Below are positions 31,259-40,975 of a DNA stretch of 64,000 nucleotides, piece by piece (position 1 is the first letter of the stretch; each line of letters starts with the position of its first letter). The translations under genes were made by a program, and so were the position numbers. The stretch is from Methylobacterium sp. J-078. GTDB taxonomy: Bacteria > Pseudomonadota > Alphaproteobacteria > Rhizobiales > Beijerinckiaceae. Location: contig NZ_JAKSYI010000024.1 in assembly GCF_022829285.1 (NCBI RefSeq), forward strand, positions 1 to 64,000, written 5' to 3'. The notes under the pieces are model-generated. The model had not been told where the DNA came from, searched no databases, and saw only the letters and a program-made list of their open reading frames with translations.

Positions 31259-33895
31259 ATGGTGGATCGCCCGATCCTGGAGTTTACGCCGAGGGACATC
31301 GCCTTGTTGCGCCCCGCCAACGAAACCGAGCGCCTTGCCGCCCTGCGCGACCTGAACATCCTCGATACCGCACCGGAGGCTCAGTTCGACGCGATCTGCC
31401 GAACGGCCAGGGTCCTGTTCGGAACGCCAATCGCGCTGGTCTCGCTCCTCGATGAGGACCGGCAGTGGTTCAAGGCGCGTTGCGGCCTGAGCGACCATGG
31501 GACCTCTCGGGACGTCGCGTTCTGCGACCATACCATCCAGGCTGATGAGGTCCTCGTCGTCGAGGATGCGCGGGAGGATGCGCGGTTCAGGACGAACCCC
31601 CTGGTCACGGGGGAGCCACGAATCCGTTTCTATGCCGGCGCGCCGCTGATCCTGAGGTCCGGCATCCGGGTCGGATCGCTCTGCATCATCGATACAAAGC
31701 CGCGACGCTTCTCGACCGAGCAGGCCAACCAACTTCGCGACCTGGCCGAGGTCGTAACCGCGAACCTGCGCGTCTACCAGGATCGGACCGAGCATCGTCG
31801 CGTGGCGGCGACGCTCGCGGATACCGACGATGCCCTGCGCGACGCAAAAACCCGCTACGCCTCGCTTGCCGATGCCCTGCCGCAGATGGTCTGGACCGTC
31901 TCGCCCGAAAAACGCGTCACCGCCTACAGGAACGCAAGCTTCCGCACCTACTACGGCGAGACTGAAAGGTCGGGCGAGCGAGCTCACAGCCGCAACCATC
32001 CGGGCGACGTCGAGCGCATGTCTAGCGCCTGGGAGTCCGCGGTTTCGGGCAAGCAAGCCTTCGAGCTCGAAGGTCGCCTCAGGCGGCATGACGGGGACTA
32101 CCGCTGGCACCGAATCGTCATGATCCCCCTCCAGCGCAACGGAGAGGTGATCGAGTGGCTCGGTACGGCGCTCGATATAGACCACATCATCGCGGCACAG
32201 AACGCGCTGAAGGCGACCGGAGATCTCCTGCGTCTCGCCCAGGAGGCGGCCGAGGCGGGCATCTGGGAGTGGGACATGCGCGACGACGTCGTCCGGCTCT
32301 CGCCGATGAGCGCCCGCATGCACAACCTTCCGATCCCGGTCGGCCAGGACGCGATGGAGATCCCGCTGGCCGATTGGAAGGCGCAGGTCCATCCCGACGA
32401 CCTTCCCGGGGTCTGGGACGAGGTCAAGCGAGCCATCGCGGACCGGTCCACGTACAGCTGCGAGTTCCGCGTCGCCAACCCTACCGTTCCGGCCGAGCCA
32501 CGATGGATGCAGTCCTTCGGACGCATGCTCGACGACGAGACCGGCGAGCCCGCCCGCTGCGTCGGCCTTCAGATCGACATCACGGATCGAAAGGTCTCCG
32601 AGGCGCGCATCGCCCACGTCGCGAGCCACGACAGCCTCACCGACCTGCCCAATCGCATGGTCTTCCACGCCACCCTCGAAAGATGCCTCGCGGATATCGG
32701 AAACGGTCCAGCCGCGTTGCTCTGCCTGGATCTCGACCGCTTCAAGACAGTCAACGACACACTCGGACACCATGCCGGGGACGGACTGCTGCGGGTCGTC
32801 GCCGACCGCTTGAGGGACTCGGTCGGGAATGACGGCGTCATCGCTCGCCTTGGTGGGGACGAGTTTGCGATCATCCTGCCGGGGACCGTGCTTGAGGACG
32901 CGCAAGCGCTCGCACGGACCGTCATCGACGCCATAGGCCAGCCCATCCATCTCGGCAGCCAGGTCGTGACCATCGGCGCGAGCGTCGGGATCGCGCACGC
33001 ACCGGAGCATGGACTGGAGGTGGACCTCCTGCATCGCCACGCCGACCTTGCCCTCTATCGGGCCAAGGCCGCCGGACGGAACAGCTTCCAAGTCTACACC
33101 CAGGGAATGGACGAAGCGCTGGAGGACCGGAACAAGCTTGAGTTCGACATGCATCTGGCCCATCGGAAGGGTGAGTTCCGGCTGCATTACCAGCCCGTCG
33201 TCGCGCTGGCGGACGGGCAGGTCCGTGCCTTCGAGGCCCTGATGCGCTGGCCGCATCCGACCCGCGGGATGGTCTCGCCGGCCGAGTTCATCCCAATCGC
33301 CGAGGAGACCGGCCTGGTGGTTCCCCTCGGAGCGTGGGCCCTGGAGGAGGCTTGCCGCTTCGCCGCGTCGTGGCCGATCCAGGCGCGCATCGCCGTCAAC
33401 GTATCGGCGGTCCAGTTCCAGCAGCCCGGCCTCGAAGCGGCCGTCGCGAACGCCCTCGCTGTCTCCGGTCTGGCGGCCGACAGGCTCGAACTGGAGATCA
33501 CGGAAAGCCTGATGATCCAGGACGGCGACGCGGTCATCGCCTGCCTGCACAGGCTGAGGTCCGTCGGCGTGCGGATCGCACTGGACGATTTCGGGACGGG
33601 GTACTCCAGCCTGAGTTACCTGCGGCGATTCCCCTTCGACAAGATCAAGATCGACCGGTCGTTCGTACGCGAGATCGACGACCTCGACGCACAGGCCATC
33701 GTCCGCGCCGTGGTCAGCATCGGCGAGCGTCTGGGGACCGCGATCACCGCCGAGGGGGTCGAGACGGAGGATCAGCTCGCCCTCGTGACCCAGACGGGCT
33801 GCACGGAGGTCCAGGGCTACCTCTTCGGTCGACCGATGACGCCCGAGCAGGCCCTGGCTTTCATGAGGGAGCAAACGCCTCGGAAGGCGGCGTGA
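31259..33895 (+). CDS. GAF-PAS-PAS-GGDEF-EAL cyclic-di-GMP enzyme
   Basis: 878 aa soluble bifunctional-type protein. GAF (~20-165; L-N-I-L-D-T-A-P, Q-W-F-K-A-R-C-G-L), two PAS domains (~190-310, ~320-445), GGDEF (~450-610) with intact A-R-L-G-G-D-E-F, and EAL (~625-870) with F-E-A-L, N-V-S, E-I-T-E-S, D-D-F-G-T-G-Y-S-S, K-I-K-I-D and A-E-G-V-E-T. Both catalytic sites look intact, so it could make or degrade c-di-GMP. No RxxD inhibitory site is seen before GGDEF. Start at 31259 (MVDRPILEF) is chosen because homology begins there; the frame is open from 31079. Confidence 0.9.
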   Translation: MVDRPILEFTPRDIALLRPANETERLAALRDLNILDTAPEAQFDAICRTARVLFGTPIALVSLLDEDRQWFKARCGLSDHGTSRDVAFCDHTIQADEVLVVEDAREDARFRTNPLVTGEPRIRFYAGAPLILRSGIRVGSLCIIDTKPRRFSTEQANQLRDLAEVVTANLRVYQDRTEHRRVAATLADTDDALRDAKTRYASLADALPQMVWTVSPEKRVTAYRNASFRTYYGETERSGERAHSRNHPGDVERMSSAWESAVSGKQAFELEGRLRRHDGDYRWHRIVMIPLQRNGEVIEWLGTALDIDHIIAAQNALKATGDLLRLAQEAAEAGIWEWDMRDDVVRLSPMSARMHNLPIPVGQDAMEIPLADWKAQVHPDDLPGVWDEVKRAIADRSTYSCEFRVANPTVPAEPRWMQSFGRMLDDETGEPARCVGLQIDITDRKVSEARIAHVASHDSLTDLPNRMVFHATLERCLADIGNGPAALLCLDLDRFKTVNDTLGHHAGDGLLRVVADRLRDSVGNDGVIARLGGDEFAIILPGTVLEDAQALARTVIDAIGQPIHLGSQVVTIGASVGIAHAPEHGLEVDLLHRHADLALYRAKAAGRNSFQVYTQGMDEALEDRNKLEFDMHLAHRKGEFRLHYQPVVALADGQVRAFEALMRWPHPTRGMVSPAEFIPIAEETGLVVPLGAWALEEACRFAASWPIQARIAVNVSAVQFQQPGLEAAVANALAVSGLAADRLELEITESLMIQDGDAVIACLHRLRSVGVRIALDDFGTGYSSLSYLRRFPFDKIKIDRSFVREIDDLDAQAIVRAVVSIGERLGTAITAEGVETEDQLALVTQTGCTEVQGYLFGRPMTPEQALAFMREQTPRKAA

Positions 33896-34064
33896 GGCCG
33901 TACCTGTGCAGGTTCGCCTGAAGGTGCAGGATGCCAGGTAAGCCTACAGAAAGCGTTAGCCACAAACTGTTTGGGAAACCTTCCCGTCGATTTGCGCAAA
34001 GGCCCGTTAGGCCTTGGCCTGCCATATACCAAGCAACGAGAAACGTGATCGGGAGTAGCTGTCG

Positions 34065-35597
34065 ATGGTCCTGCCATCTCGCCTTGCGCGACGGCTACGT
34101 TCCGCCCGCACCTGGATCGCACTTGGCATCCTCGCCCCCATCGGCATGGTTGTGGTGTCGGGCCTGATGCTGCTCGACCTGCGTCGGGACGCTTGGTCCA
34201 TGGCGGAGCAGACCTCGAAGAACCTGCTGCAGGTCATCGAGAGGGACATCGCCCGCAACGTCGAGATCATCGACCTCACCCTCAAGGCCGTCGTCGACAA
34301 CCTGAAGGCGCCCGGCGTCGCCGAGGCCACGCCCGAACTCCGGCAACTCATCCTGTTCGACCGCGCCTCGACGGCCCGTGACCTCGGCGTGATGCTTGTC
34401 CTCGACGAGAATGGCGACAGCATCATCGATGCGTCGGCGGTGCCTCCGCGTAAGCTCAACAACGCCGACCGTGACTACTTCCAGGCCCACAAGGCCAATC
34501 CGAAGCTCGGCCTCCACATCAGCAGGCCGCTGGTCTCACGCCTGACGGGATCGCGCATCGTCGTCCTGAGCCGCCGCATCGACAAGCCGGACGGCTCGTT
34601 CGGCGGCATCGTCCTCGGTAGCCTGAAGCTTTCGTACTTCGCCGGCCTTTTCGACCAGATCGGCCTCGGCAAGGACGGGGCGATCAACCTGTACCTGGCC
34701 GACGGCACCCGCCTCATGCGCCACCCGTACGTCGAGGAAGACATCGGTGTGAACCTCGCCGGCACCCCCAACTTCGACCGCTTCCTGCGCGAACGCAGCG
34801 GTGTCTTCGTCGGGACGTCCGTACGGGATGGCGTCGAGCGCCACTACGCCTTCACGAATGTCGGTGAGTGGCCGCTTTCTCTCAACGTCGCGCTGTCCAC
34901 CCGCGAGATCGAGGCCGCCTGGGGAGCCAAGGCCCTGGTCATCAGCGCCATCGTCCTGGTGCTGTGCGGCCTGACGGTGTTCCTATCGCTGCTGTATGGC
35001 CGGGACCTGCAGCGCCGCGCGGCACTGCAGGCCGAACTCGCCGAGCTGTCACGCACCGATGCCCTGACAGGGCTTCCAAACCGGCGGCATTTCGAGGAGA
35101 CGTTCGAGCGTGTCTGGCTGGCCGCCTGCCGGACCCGCCGGCCCCTCTCCCTCCTCGTGGTCGATGCCGATCATTTCAAGCGGTACAACGACCGCTACGG
35201 GCATGCCGTCGGCGACGAGGTTCTCAAGGGCCTCGCAAGCTGCCTAGGCGCCAGCGTGAATCGGCCGGACGACCTCGTCGCCCGCGTCGGAGGCGAGGAG
35301 TTCGTGATCCTCTTGCCCGAGACGGATACGGAGGGTGCCCTGCGCATCGCCGGCAAGCTGCACGAGGCAGTCGCGTCACTGTCGGTTCCCTCGGCCGGCA
35401 TCGGAGCGGGAGCCGTGACCGTGAGCGTCGGCCTTGCCGTCGGGCCGGCCGATGCCGCGTCGCCGAACGACCTCTACCGAAGGGCGGACGAAGCCCTCTA
35501 CGCAGCCAAAGAAGGGGGGCGCAACCAGACCCGATGCGCATCCGGTCATCCTGAAAATTCGGGTTCGGTCATCCAGCTACGTTCGGTCCGTGCCTGA
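34065..35597 (+). CDS. dCache-GGDEF diguanylate cyclase
   Basis: 510 aa inner-membrane c-di-GMP synthase. Helices at ~18-40 and ~282-304 bound a ~240-residue periplasmic dCache-like sensor (Y-F-Q-A-H-K-A-N-P, I-S-R-P-L-V-S-R, F-G-G-I-V-L-G-S). The GGDEF domain (~335-495) has D-A-L-T-G-L-P-N-R-R, active site R-V-G-G-E-E-F, and R-P-D-D five residues before it, a good RxxD product-inhibition site. So it should be an active, feedback-controlled cyclase; dCache ligands are often amino acids or organic acids. Its 3' end overlaps the convergent gene by 29 bases. Confidence 0.92.
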   Translation: MVLPSRLARRLRSARTWIALGILAPIGMVVVSGLMLLDLRRDAWSMAEQTSKNLLQVIERDIARNVEIIDLTLKAVVDNLKAPGVAEATPELRQLILFDRASTARDLGVMLVLDENGDSIIDASAVPPRKLNNADRDYFQAHKANPKLGLHISRPLVSRLTGSRIVVLSRRIDKPDGSFGGIVLGSLKLSYFAGLFDQIGLGKDGAINLYLADGTRLMRHPYVEEDIGVNLAGTPNFDRFLRERSGVFVGTSVRDGVERHYAFTNVGEWPLSLNVALSTREIEAAWGAKALVISAIVLVLCGLTVFLSLLYGRDLQRRAALQAELAELSRTDALTGLPNRRHFEETFERVWLAACRTRRPLSLLVVDADHFKRYNDRYGHAVGDEVLKGLASCLGASVNRPDDLVARVGGEEFVILLPETDTEGALRIAGKLHEAVASLSVPSAGIGAGAVTVSVGLAVGPADAASPNDLYRRADEALYAAKEGGRNQTRCASGHPENSGSVIQLRSVRA

Positions 35598-36060
35598 TCC
35601 GGTTACCCGTGGCGCTAGCCGTCAGGGCCCCGTCCAAAGCATCACGTACCACGTGGCGCCAAGCTGGTGGCGCGAAGTATTTGCAGCGAGTGACGCGCAC
35701 GTCCATCTTCTTCTTGAGCACGCCAAGGGTCAGCGGCTCCTTGTGCAAGGCGGCGCCACGTACGGTCCAGGTCCGGATTTCGGGAAGGATCTCTGCCGAG
35801 GTCATTGCGCTCCCGTTCCGGATTATATCGCGGACCTCCTGCATGACACGGTCCCAGAACTCCTCGGCCCGGAAACGTTCGAGTTGGTTCTCGACCTTCA
35901 CCAGCCGGTTCTGGAGGTGTTCACCGTTTTGGTCGGCGGTGACGCCCTTAGCCTTGAGAGCGGCGTTCGCGGCCTGAAGCGTCTCGATGATGCCGAGCAG
36001 GTGCTCGCGGTCCTGAGCTTCCTCCCTGCGCAGGGCCGTAGCCTCGTCGAGTTCGCGCAC
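35569..36060 (-). CDS. Hypothetical coiled-coil protein, 163 aa
   Basis: Not recognised. The N-terminal ~75 residues form a charged coiled coil (ALRREEAQDREHLLGI, VKVENQLERFRAEEF) followed by a compact basic domain (L-K-K-K-M-D-V-R-V-T-R-C-K-Y-F-A-P-P-A-W-R). The only available start is GTG at 36060, with GAGG 11 bases upstream; the frame continues to a TAG near 36256 without a better start and crosses a repeated sequence (36181-36201), so the 5' end may be disrupted. Convergent overlap of 29 bases with the cyclase gene. Confidence 0.5.
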   Translation of the reverse strand: MRELDEATALRREEAQDREHLLGIIETLQAANAALKAKGVTADQNGEHLQNRLVKVENQLERFRAEEFWDRVMQEVRDIIRNGSAMTSAEILPEIRTWTVRGAALHKEPLTLGVLKKKMDVRVTRCKYFAPPAWRHVVRDALDGALTASATGNRIRHGPNVAG

Positions 36061-36180
36061 GAGCTTCTGGGTGGCCTCGCGCTTGGCGCGCCTCCACAGG
36101 TCCAGTCCGTTGAAGGCGCAGGGATGCCAAGCGCCCCTCCCGGAGCCAACGTCCGCTGTTCCAATACCAAAGCCCGAAAC

Positions 36181-36248
36181 CGGACTGGCAGAAATCCACC
36201 CAAACCAGCCACTTTTAGCACCGTACCGCGCGCTCGAAAGCAGTCGTT
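36181..36248 (+). repeat. Dispersed repeat, copy 1
   Basis: GGACTGGCAGAAATCCACCC at 36182-36201 and AAAGCAGTCGTTC at 36236-36248. The same two blocks, with one mismatch in the first, recur around 42087-42186 before an unrelated gene. Likely a dispersed intergenic element. Confidence 0.5.
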
Positions 36249-36386
36249 CAGCCTACGGTTGGTTCATGTTCGTCGAAGTCACGCACGGACGAATATGCCT
36301 CGTTTTCCGCCGCTCCGCTTGCCCCAGCTCGCCCGAAGTTTGATGTAGGACACGGACTCGCGCAGGTTGAAGTGGAGTGATCGGTG

Positions 36387-37343
36387 ATGGCTGGCGTCCG
36401 TCGCATTGGCCTCGTGATCTGCCCGGATTTCGATTTCATGGGGTTGGCGGTGACATCACCCTTCGCCGTCGCCAACAAATACGCCGGCGGCTCGGCCTAC
36501 GACGTGCACCTCCTGTCCGAAACCGGTGGCCTCGTTCGCTCTGGCCTAGGACCCGCTGTCGGCACCGAACGGCTCGGCGACCTGTCTTCCTTCGACACGA
36601 TCCTGGTCGCGGCCGGGATCGGCGTACCGGAGCCAAGTCAGGACCTTCTCGCCCACCTGCAGGAGGCGTCCCGTTCCGCGCGCCGTCTGGCGGGCCTGTG
36701 CCTCGGGGCCTTCATCCTGGCGGATGCCGGCCTGCTGAGCGGACGGCGCGCCACGACCCACTGGCACTATGCTCCCCAGTTCCGCGCGCGTTATCCCGAC
36801 TGCAACCTCGACATCAACAAGATCTACGTTGCGGATGGCAACATATGGACCTCCGCCGGAATGTCGGCAGGCATCGATCTCGCCGTTGGCATGGTTGAGC
36901 GCGATCACGGCCGGGAGTTGGCCCAAACCGTGGCGCGCGGGTTGGTGATGGAACGCCGCCGCGCCGGGGGCCAAGCCCAGCACTCGGCCCTGCTCGATTT
37001 TGACGCGTCGACAGACCGGATCCAGAGCGTCCTTGCCTATGCTCGGCAACACCTTCGGCTTCCACTGACCACCGAGGATCTAGCGGCGATTGCCTGCCTC
37101 AGCCCGCGCCAGTTTACCCGGGCCTTTCGGGCCGAGACCGGCGTCTCGCCCGCCAAGGCGGTCGAGGCGATGCGCGTCGAGGCCGCCAAGCACATGCTGG
37201 AGCAGAGCCGCCTGCCCATTGAGGAGATCGCCGCTGCCGCCGGTTTCGCCAACCGCGAACGGATGCGTCGGGCATTCCTCCGCGTCCAGGGAGAGGTCCC
37301 GCGGACGATCCGCCGGGCGGCCGGGCCTCTTGCCATCGTCTAA
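36387..37343 (+). CDS. GlxA-family AraC-type transcriptional regulator
   Basis: 318 aa. An N-terminal DJ-1/PfpI-like domain (~5-175) contains the nucleophile-elbow Cys in R-L-A-G-L-C-L-G-A-F-I-L-A and the T-T-H-W-H-Y motif. The C-terminal AraC domain (~215-310) has two helix-turn-helices (L-A-A-I-A-C-L-S-P-R-Q-F-T-R-A-F, I-E-E-I-A-A-A-A-G-F-A-N-R-E-R-M-R-R-A-F). It precedes the molybdenum oxidoreductase genes in the same direction by about 100 bases and probably controls them, sensing a metabolite. ATG at 36387 follows a GTG codon. Confidence 0.9.
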   Translation: MAGVRRIGLVICPDFDFMGLAVTSPFAVANKYAGGSAYDVHLLSETGGLVRSGLGPAVGTERLGDLSSFDTILVAAGIGVPEPSQDLLAHLQEASRSARRLAGLCLGAFILADAGLLSGRRATTHWHYAPQFRARYPDCNLDINKIYVADGNIWTSAGMSAGIDLAVGMVERDHGRELAQTVARGLVMERRRAGGQAQHSALLDFDASTDRIQSVLAYARQHLRLPLTTEDLAAIACLSPRQFTRAFRAETGVSPAKAVEAMRVEAAKHMLEQSRLPIEEIAAAAGFANRERMRRAFLRVQGEVPRTIRRAAGPLAIV

Positions 37344-37446
37344 GCCGCAGGCATGGCCGGAAACGTGGCAATTATGACGTAGGTCATTCCAAGATCTCTG
37401 CTTAAGCATGGCCTTGGGGGCTGCTTACTGGCGGGAGTTCGCGGAC

Positions 37447-37893
37447 ATGGTGAACCTGACGATCAACGGTCGCCATTATTCAGTCGATGCCGAGCCCGAC
37501 ACTCCGTTGCTCTTCGTCCTGCGCGACACGCTCGGACTGACTGGCACGAAATACGGCTGCGGGATTGCTCAGTGCGGGGCCTGCACGGTGCATCTCGACG
37601 GTCAGGCGACGCGATCATGCCAAGTGCCGCTTGAGAGCGTCGGCAACCAGACCGTTACCACTATCGAGGCGATCGAGCAGGACGAGGTCGGCCGGAAGGT
37701 TGTCGAGGCTTGGGTCGCATTGCAGGTGCCGCAATGCGGCTATTGCCAGTCCGGTCAGGTCATGGCCGCCACTGCCCTGCTGAAGCAGACGCCGCACCCG
37801 ACCGAAGGCGACATCGTTGACGCGATGACGAACCTCTGCCGGTGCGGAACCTACAACGCCATCGCTGCCGCCGTGCGGCAGGCTGCTGCCTGA
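37447..37893 (+). CDS. (2Fe-2S) small subunit of molybdenum oxidoreductase (IorA type)
   Basis: 148 aa. Plant-type ferredoxin domain with C-G-I-A-Q-C-G-A-C and a fourth Cys in T-R-S-C, then the helical [2Fe-2S]-binding domain with C-G-Y-C-Q-S-G-Q and N-L-C-R-C-G-T-Y. All eight cluster cysteines are present. It passes electrons from the molybdopterin subunit encoded 10 bases downstream. Start MVNLTING at 37447 has GGGAG upstream. Member of the xanthine oxidase family, isoquinoline 1-oxidoreductase alpha type; the true substrate is unknown. Confidence 0.92.
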   Translation: MVNLTINGRHYSVDAEPDTPLLFVLRDTLGLTGTKYGCGIAQCGACTVHLDGQATRSCQVPLESVGNQTVTTIEAIEQDEVGRKVVEAWVALQVPQCGYCQSGQVMAATALLKQTPHPTEGDIVDAMTNLCRCGTYNAIAAAVRQAAA

Positions 37894-37903
37894 GGAGCAA
37901 GCC

Positions 37904-40126
37904 ATGATACCGCTTCTTCGCCCTGCAGCCCCGTCTCGCCGCCGCTTTCTCGCGGGTGCCGGCGGTGCCCTCGTCCTTAGCGCCCTCCTGCCTGCGCGCT
38001 CAGCTCGGGCCGAGGCCCAAGGCCCTGCCGAGGGTGCCGGTGCCCTGGCGCCTAAGCCAGGGACGCGGGTCGCCGCCTTCCTGGAGATCCACCCGGACGG
38101 TACCATCAGGCTGCTCAGCCCCTTCGTAGAGGGCGGCCAAGGCATCGCGACGGGCATGGCGCAGATCGTTGGCGAGGAACTCGACGTGCCGCCCTCCCGC
38201 TTCGTTGTGGAATGCGCGCCGCCCGGCCCGGACTACGCCGTTGTGAACGGCATCCGCATGACCGGCGGCAGCTTCTCGACCCGGTCAAGCTACGAGACTA
38301 TGCGCCGCCTCGGCGCCACCGCTCGTGACCTCATGATCCGGGCGGCGGCGGCCAAACTCAAGGTGCAGGACGGCGAACTTACCACCCGCGACGGGGTGGT
38401 GATGCACGCGGACTCGAACCGCTCGCTGTCCTACGGTGATCTCGCAGCCGACGCCCTGAAGCTCAAGCCGAACGAGTCCGTGCCCCTGCGCGACCCGGCG
38501 ACGTTCCGCTACATCCGCCAGCCGGTCCCCCGCCTCGACGTGCGGGACAAGTCCACGGGCCGCGCCGTCTACGCCATCGATCAGAAGGTTGAGGGCATGC
38601 TCTACGCCGCCGTGCAGCACGCGCCGCGCCTTGGCACGGAACCAAAGGGCCTCGCCAACGAGGCGGAGGTTAGGGCCATGCCAGGCGTGCACTCAGTCCA
38701 CCGCCTGCCGGGCGCGGTGGCGGTTGCCGCCGACAGTTGGTGGCGGGCGCGCAAGGCTGTCGAGGCGCTGAAGGTCGAGTGGACGGCGCCGAAGGCGAGC
38801 GGCCTCGATACCGTCGCGGCCGACTTCTCGTCCGAGATCATGCTCGCGGCTCTCAAGGCGTCCACCGATCCGGGCCAAGTGGCCGAAGAGAAGGGCGACG
38901 TTGCCGCCGCCTTCGCCAAGGCCACCAAGGTGGTGGAGGCCGATTACGAGGCGCCCTATCTCGCACATGCCCAGTTGGAGCCGCCCTCGGCCATTGCACG
39001 CTTTGACGGCAACGGGACCCTCGACGTCTGGCTCCCGAACCAGATGCCAGAGGTATTCCAGACCGTGTCAGCGAAGGTTGCCGGACTGCAGCCTGCACAG
39101 GTCCGCATCCACTCGCCGATGCTCGGCGGCTTCTTCGGCCGGCATTTCTTCTACGAAGCCAGCAATCCGTTCCCGCAAGCGATCCTGCTCGCCAAGGCCA
39201 CTGGGCGCCCGGTGAAGGTGCTGTGGTCGCGGGAGGAGGAGTTCGCCCGCGACGCCGTGCGGCCCCTGAGCTTCAGCCGCTTCCGCGCGGCCCTCGATCC
39301 GGCGGGGCAGCCGACGGCGCTTGAAGTGCGGACGGTGGGGGAAGGTCCGATCGGCCGCTACTTCAGCATGATGATGCAGACGCCCGTCGATCCTTCAGCG
39401 GTCGAGGGCATCGTCGAGAAGCCCTACGCCGTGCCCAACCGGCGCATGACCTTCACGAAGGTCGCGCATCCGGTGAACATCGCCTTCTGGCGTTCGGTCG
39501 GGCACTCGATGAACGACGCGTTCTACGAGAGCTTCCTCGACGAGGTCGCCCAGGCGGGCGGGCAGGATCCGTTCGCGCTGCGCATGGCGCTCCTTCAGGG
39601 TAATGCCCGGCATCGGACGCTGCTTTCGACGGTGGCCGAGATGTCAGGCGGCTGGCAGCGCGGCCCCTATCGTGGCGAGGGTGGGATGCGCGCTCGCGGC
39701 CTCGCCATGGCCTCGCCCTTCGGATCTGAGACGGCGACCATCGCGGAAGTCTCGGTGGAGGGCGGGGAAGCCCGCGTCCACAACCTCTGGATCGCGTTCG
39801 ATCCCGGCAGCATCGTCAACCCGGCCATCGTCAAGGCGCAGGTAGAATCCGCGGCGGCGCTCGGCCTGTCTTCGGTTCTGTTCGAGCAGATCGTCTACCG
39901 GGACGGCGTGCGGCAATCGCAGAACTACGACACCTATCCAGTCCTGCGCCGCGAGCACATGCCGAAGGTCCACGTCAGTATCGTCGAGAGCGGCGCGCCG
40001 ATGGGCGGGGTCGGCGAGCCGGGTCTGCCGGGCGTACCGCCTGCCGTCCTCAACGCCATCGCGGCGCTTACCGGCCAGCGGGTCCGCGCGCTACCGGTCG
40101 CCAACACCAAGCTCTCCAGCGTCTGA
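37904..40126 (+). CDS. Molybdopterin-binding large subunit (IorB type), Tat-exported
   Basis: 740 aa. A twin-arginine signal (S-R-R-R-F-L-A-G-A-G-G-A-L, cut near A-R-A-E-A) sends the folded enzyme to the periplasm. The catalytic body is of the isoquinoline 1-oxidoreductase beta/aldehyde oxidase type: G-S-F-S-T-R-S-S, F-F-G-R-H-F-F-Y-E-A, R-S-V-G-H-S-M-N-D-A-F and the active-site Glu in G-V-G-E-P-G-L-P. It hydroxylates N-heterocycles or oxidises aldehydes in related enzymes. GAGGAGC precedes the ATG. No cytochrome c subunit or Mo-cofactor chaperone follows, so the electron acceptor is unclear. Confidence 0.92.
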   Translation: MIPLLRPAAPSRRRFLAGAGGALVLSALLPARSARAEAQGPAEGAGALAPKPGTRVAAFLEIHPDGTIRLLSPFVEGGQGIATGMAQIVGEELDVPPSRFVVECAPPGPDYAVVNGIRMTGGSFSTRSSYETMRRLGATARDLMIRAAAAKLKVQDGELTTRDGVVMHADSNRSLSYGDLAADALKLKPNESVPLRDPATFRYIRQPVPRLDVRDKSTGRAVYAIDQKVEGMLYAAVQHAPRLGTEPKGLANEAEVRAMPGVHSVHRLPGAVAVAADSWWRARKAVEALKVEWTAPKASGLDTVAADFSSEIMLAALKASTDPGQVAEEKGDVAAAFAKATKVVEADYEAPYLAHAQLEPPSAIARFDGNGTLDVWLPNQMPEVFQTVSAKVAGLQPAQVRIHSPMLGGFFGRHFFYEASNPFPQAILLAKATGRPVKVLWSREEEFARDAVRPLSFSRFRAALDPAGQPTALEVRTVGEGPIGRYFSMMMQTPVDPSAVEGIVEKPYAVPNRRMTFTKVAHPVNIAFWRSVGHSMNDAFYESFLDEVAQAGGQDPFALRMALLQGNARHRTLLSTVAEMSGGWQRGPYRGEGGMRARGLAMASPFGSETATIAEVSVEGGEARVHNLWIAFDPGSIVNPAIVKAQVESAAALGLSSVLFEQIVYRDGVRQSQNYDTYPVLRREHMPKVHVSIVESGAPMGGVGEPGLPGVPPAVLNAIAALTGQRVRALPVANTKLSSV

Positions 40127-40139
40127 TAAGGATACCTTG

Positions 40140-40934
40140 ATGACCCAACACATTGGGACGGCGCTCGTGACGGGCGCGTCCTCGGGAATCGGCGCGGCTT
40201 ACGCCGACCAGTTGGCTGCCCGAGGCCATGACCTTATCCTCGTTGCTCGCGACAAGGCCCGCCTGCGAGCGGCGGCGGAGCGTCTCGGACGAGAGGCCGG
40301 CGTGACTGTGGAGGTCATGTCGGCCGACCTGACCCAACCGGAGGATCTTGCCTCGGTCCAGGACCGCGTCGCCACGGATGCCACCCTCAGCGTCCTGGTG
40401 AACTGCGCCGGTCTCGGGCCGCTCGGCCCCGCCCTAGACAGCCCCCCCAGCCTCTATGACGGGCTGCTCGACCTCAACGTCAGGGCGCTGCAGACCCTGT
40501 CCCTCGCAGCGGCGAAGGCTTTCGGCGAGCGGGGAGCGGGCACAGTGATCAATGTCTCCTCCGCGGTTGCCATCGTCCCTGAGCGCTTCAACGCCCCCTA
40601 TGCGGCGAGCAAGGCCTTCGTCCTGGCACTGACGCAGGGGCTCGGAGCTGAACTCGCCAGCAAGGGCGTGCGGTTCCAGGCGGTGCTGCCCGGCGTCACC
40701 CGAACCAACTTCTTTGACCGGACGGGCGCGGATATCGGGCAGATTCCTTCCGAGATGATCATGGAGGCGAGTGACCTCGTGGCGGCAGCCCTAGCCGGCC
40801 TCGATGCGGGCGAGACCGTTACGATCCCCTCGCTCCCCGATCTCGGTGATTGGCAAGCTCTCGAAGCCGCCCGGTTCCGACTTGGTCCCAACCTCTCCCG
40901 CAGCATGCCGGCCTCCCGCTATGGTCTCGGCTAA
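40140..40934 (+). CDS. Short-chain dehydrogenase/reductase
   Basis: 264 aa classical SDR with Rossmann motif T-G-A-S-S-G-I-G near the N-terminus, N-C-A-G-L-G, catalytic Ser in N-V-S-S-A-V-A and Y-A-A-S-K (Tyr and Lys intact). The pre-catalytic E-A/R-D binding region (V-A-R-D-K-A-R-L) suggests NADP(H). It follows the oxidoreductase genes by 13 bases in the same direction, so it may act on the same substrate path. Substrate unknown. Confidence 0.9.
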   Translation: MTQHIGTALVTGASSGIGAAYADQLAARGHDLILVARDKARLRAAAERLGREAGVTVEVMSADLTQPEDLASVQDRVATDATLSVLVNCAGLGPLGPALDSPPSLYDGLLDLNVRALQTLSLAAAKAFGERGAGTVINVSSAVAIVPERFNAPYAASKAFVLALTQGLGAELASKGVRFQAVLPGVTRTNFFDRTGADIGQIPSEMIMEASDLVAAALAGLDAGETVTIPSLPDLGDWQALEAARFRLGPNLSRSMPASRYGLG

Positions 40935-40975
40935 CGCGCGAAGGATTCGATGCCTCGTTGAGTAGGAGTTCGTCC

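Noticed and set aside
31217..33874. Long minus-strand frame (885 codons) opposite the GGDEF-EAL gene
   Set aside because: It is the antisense shadow of a gene with clear GAF, PAS, GGDEF and EAL motifs; its own product has no recognisable motif.
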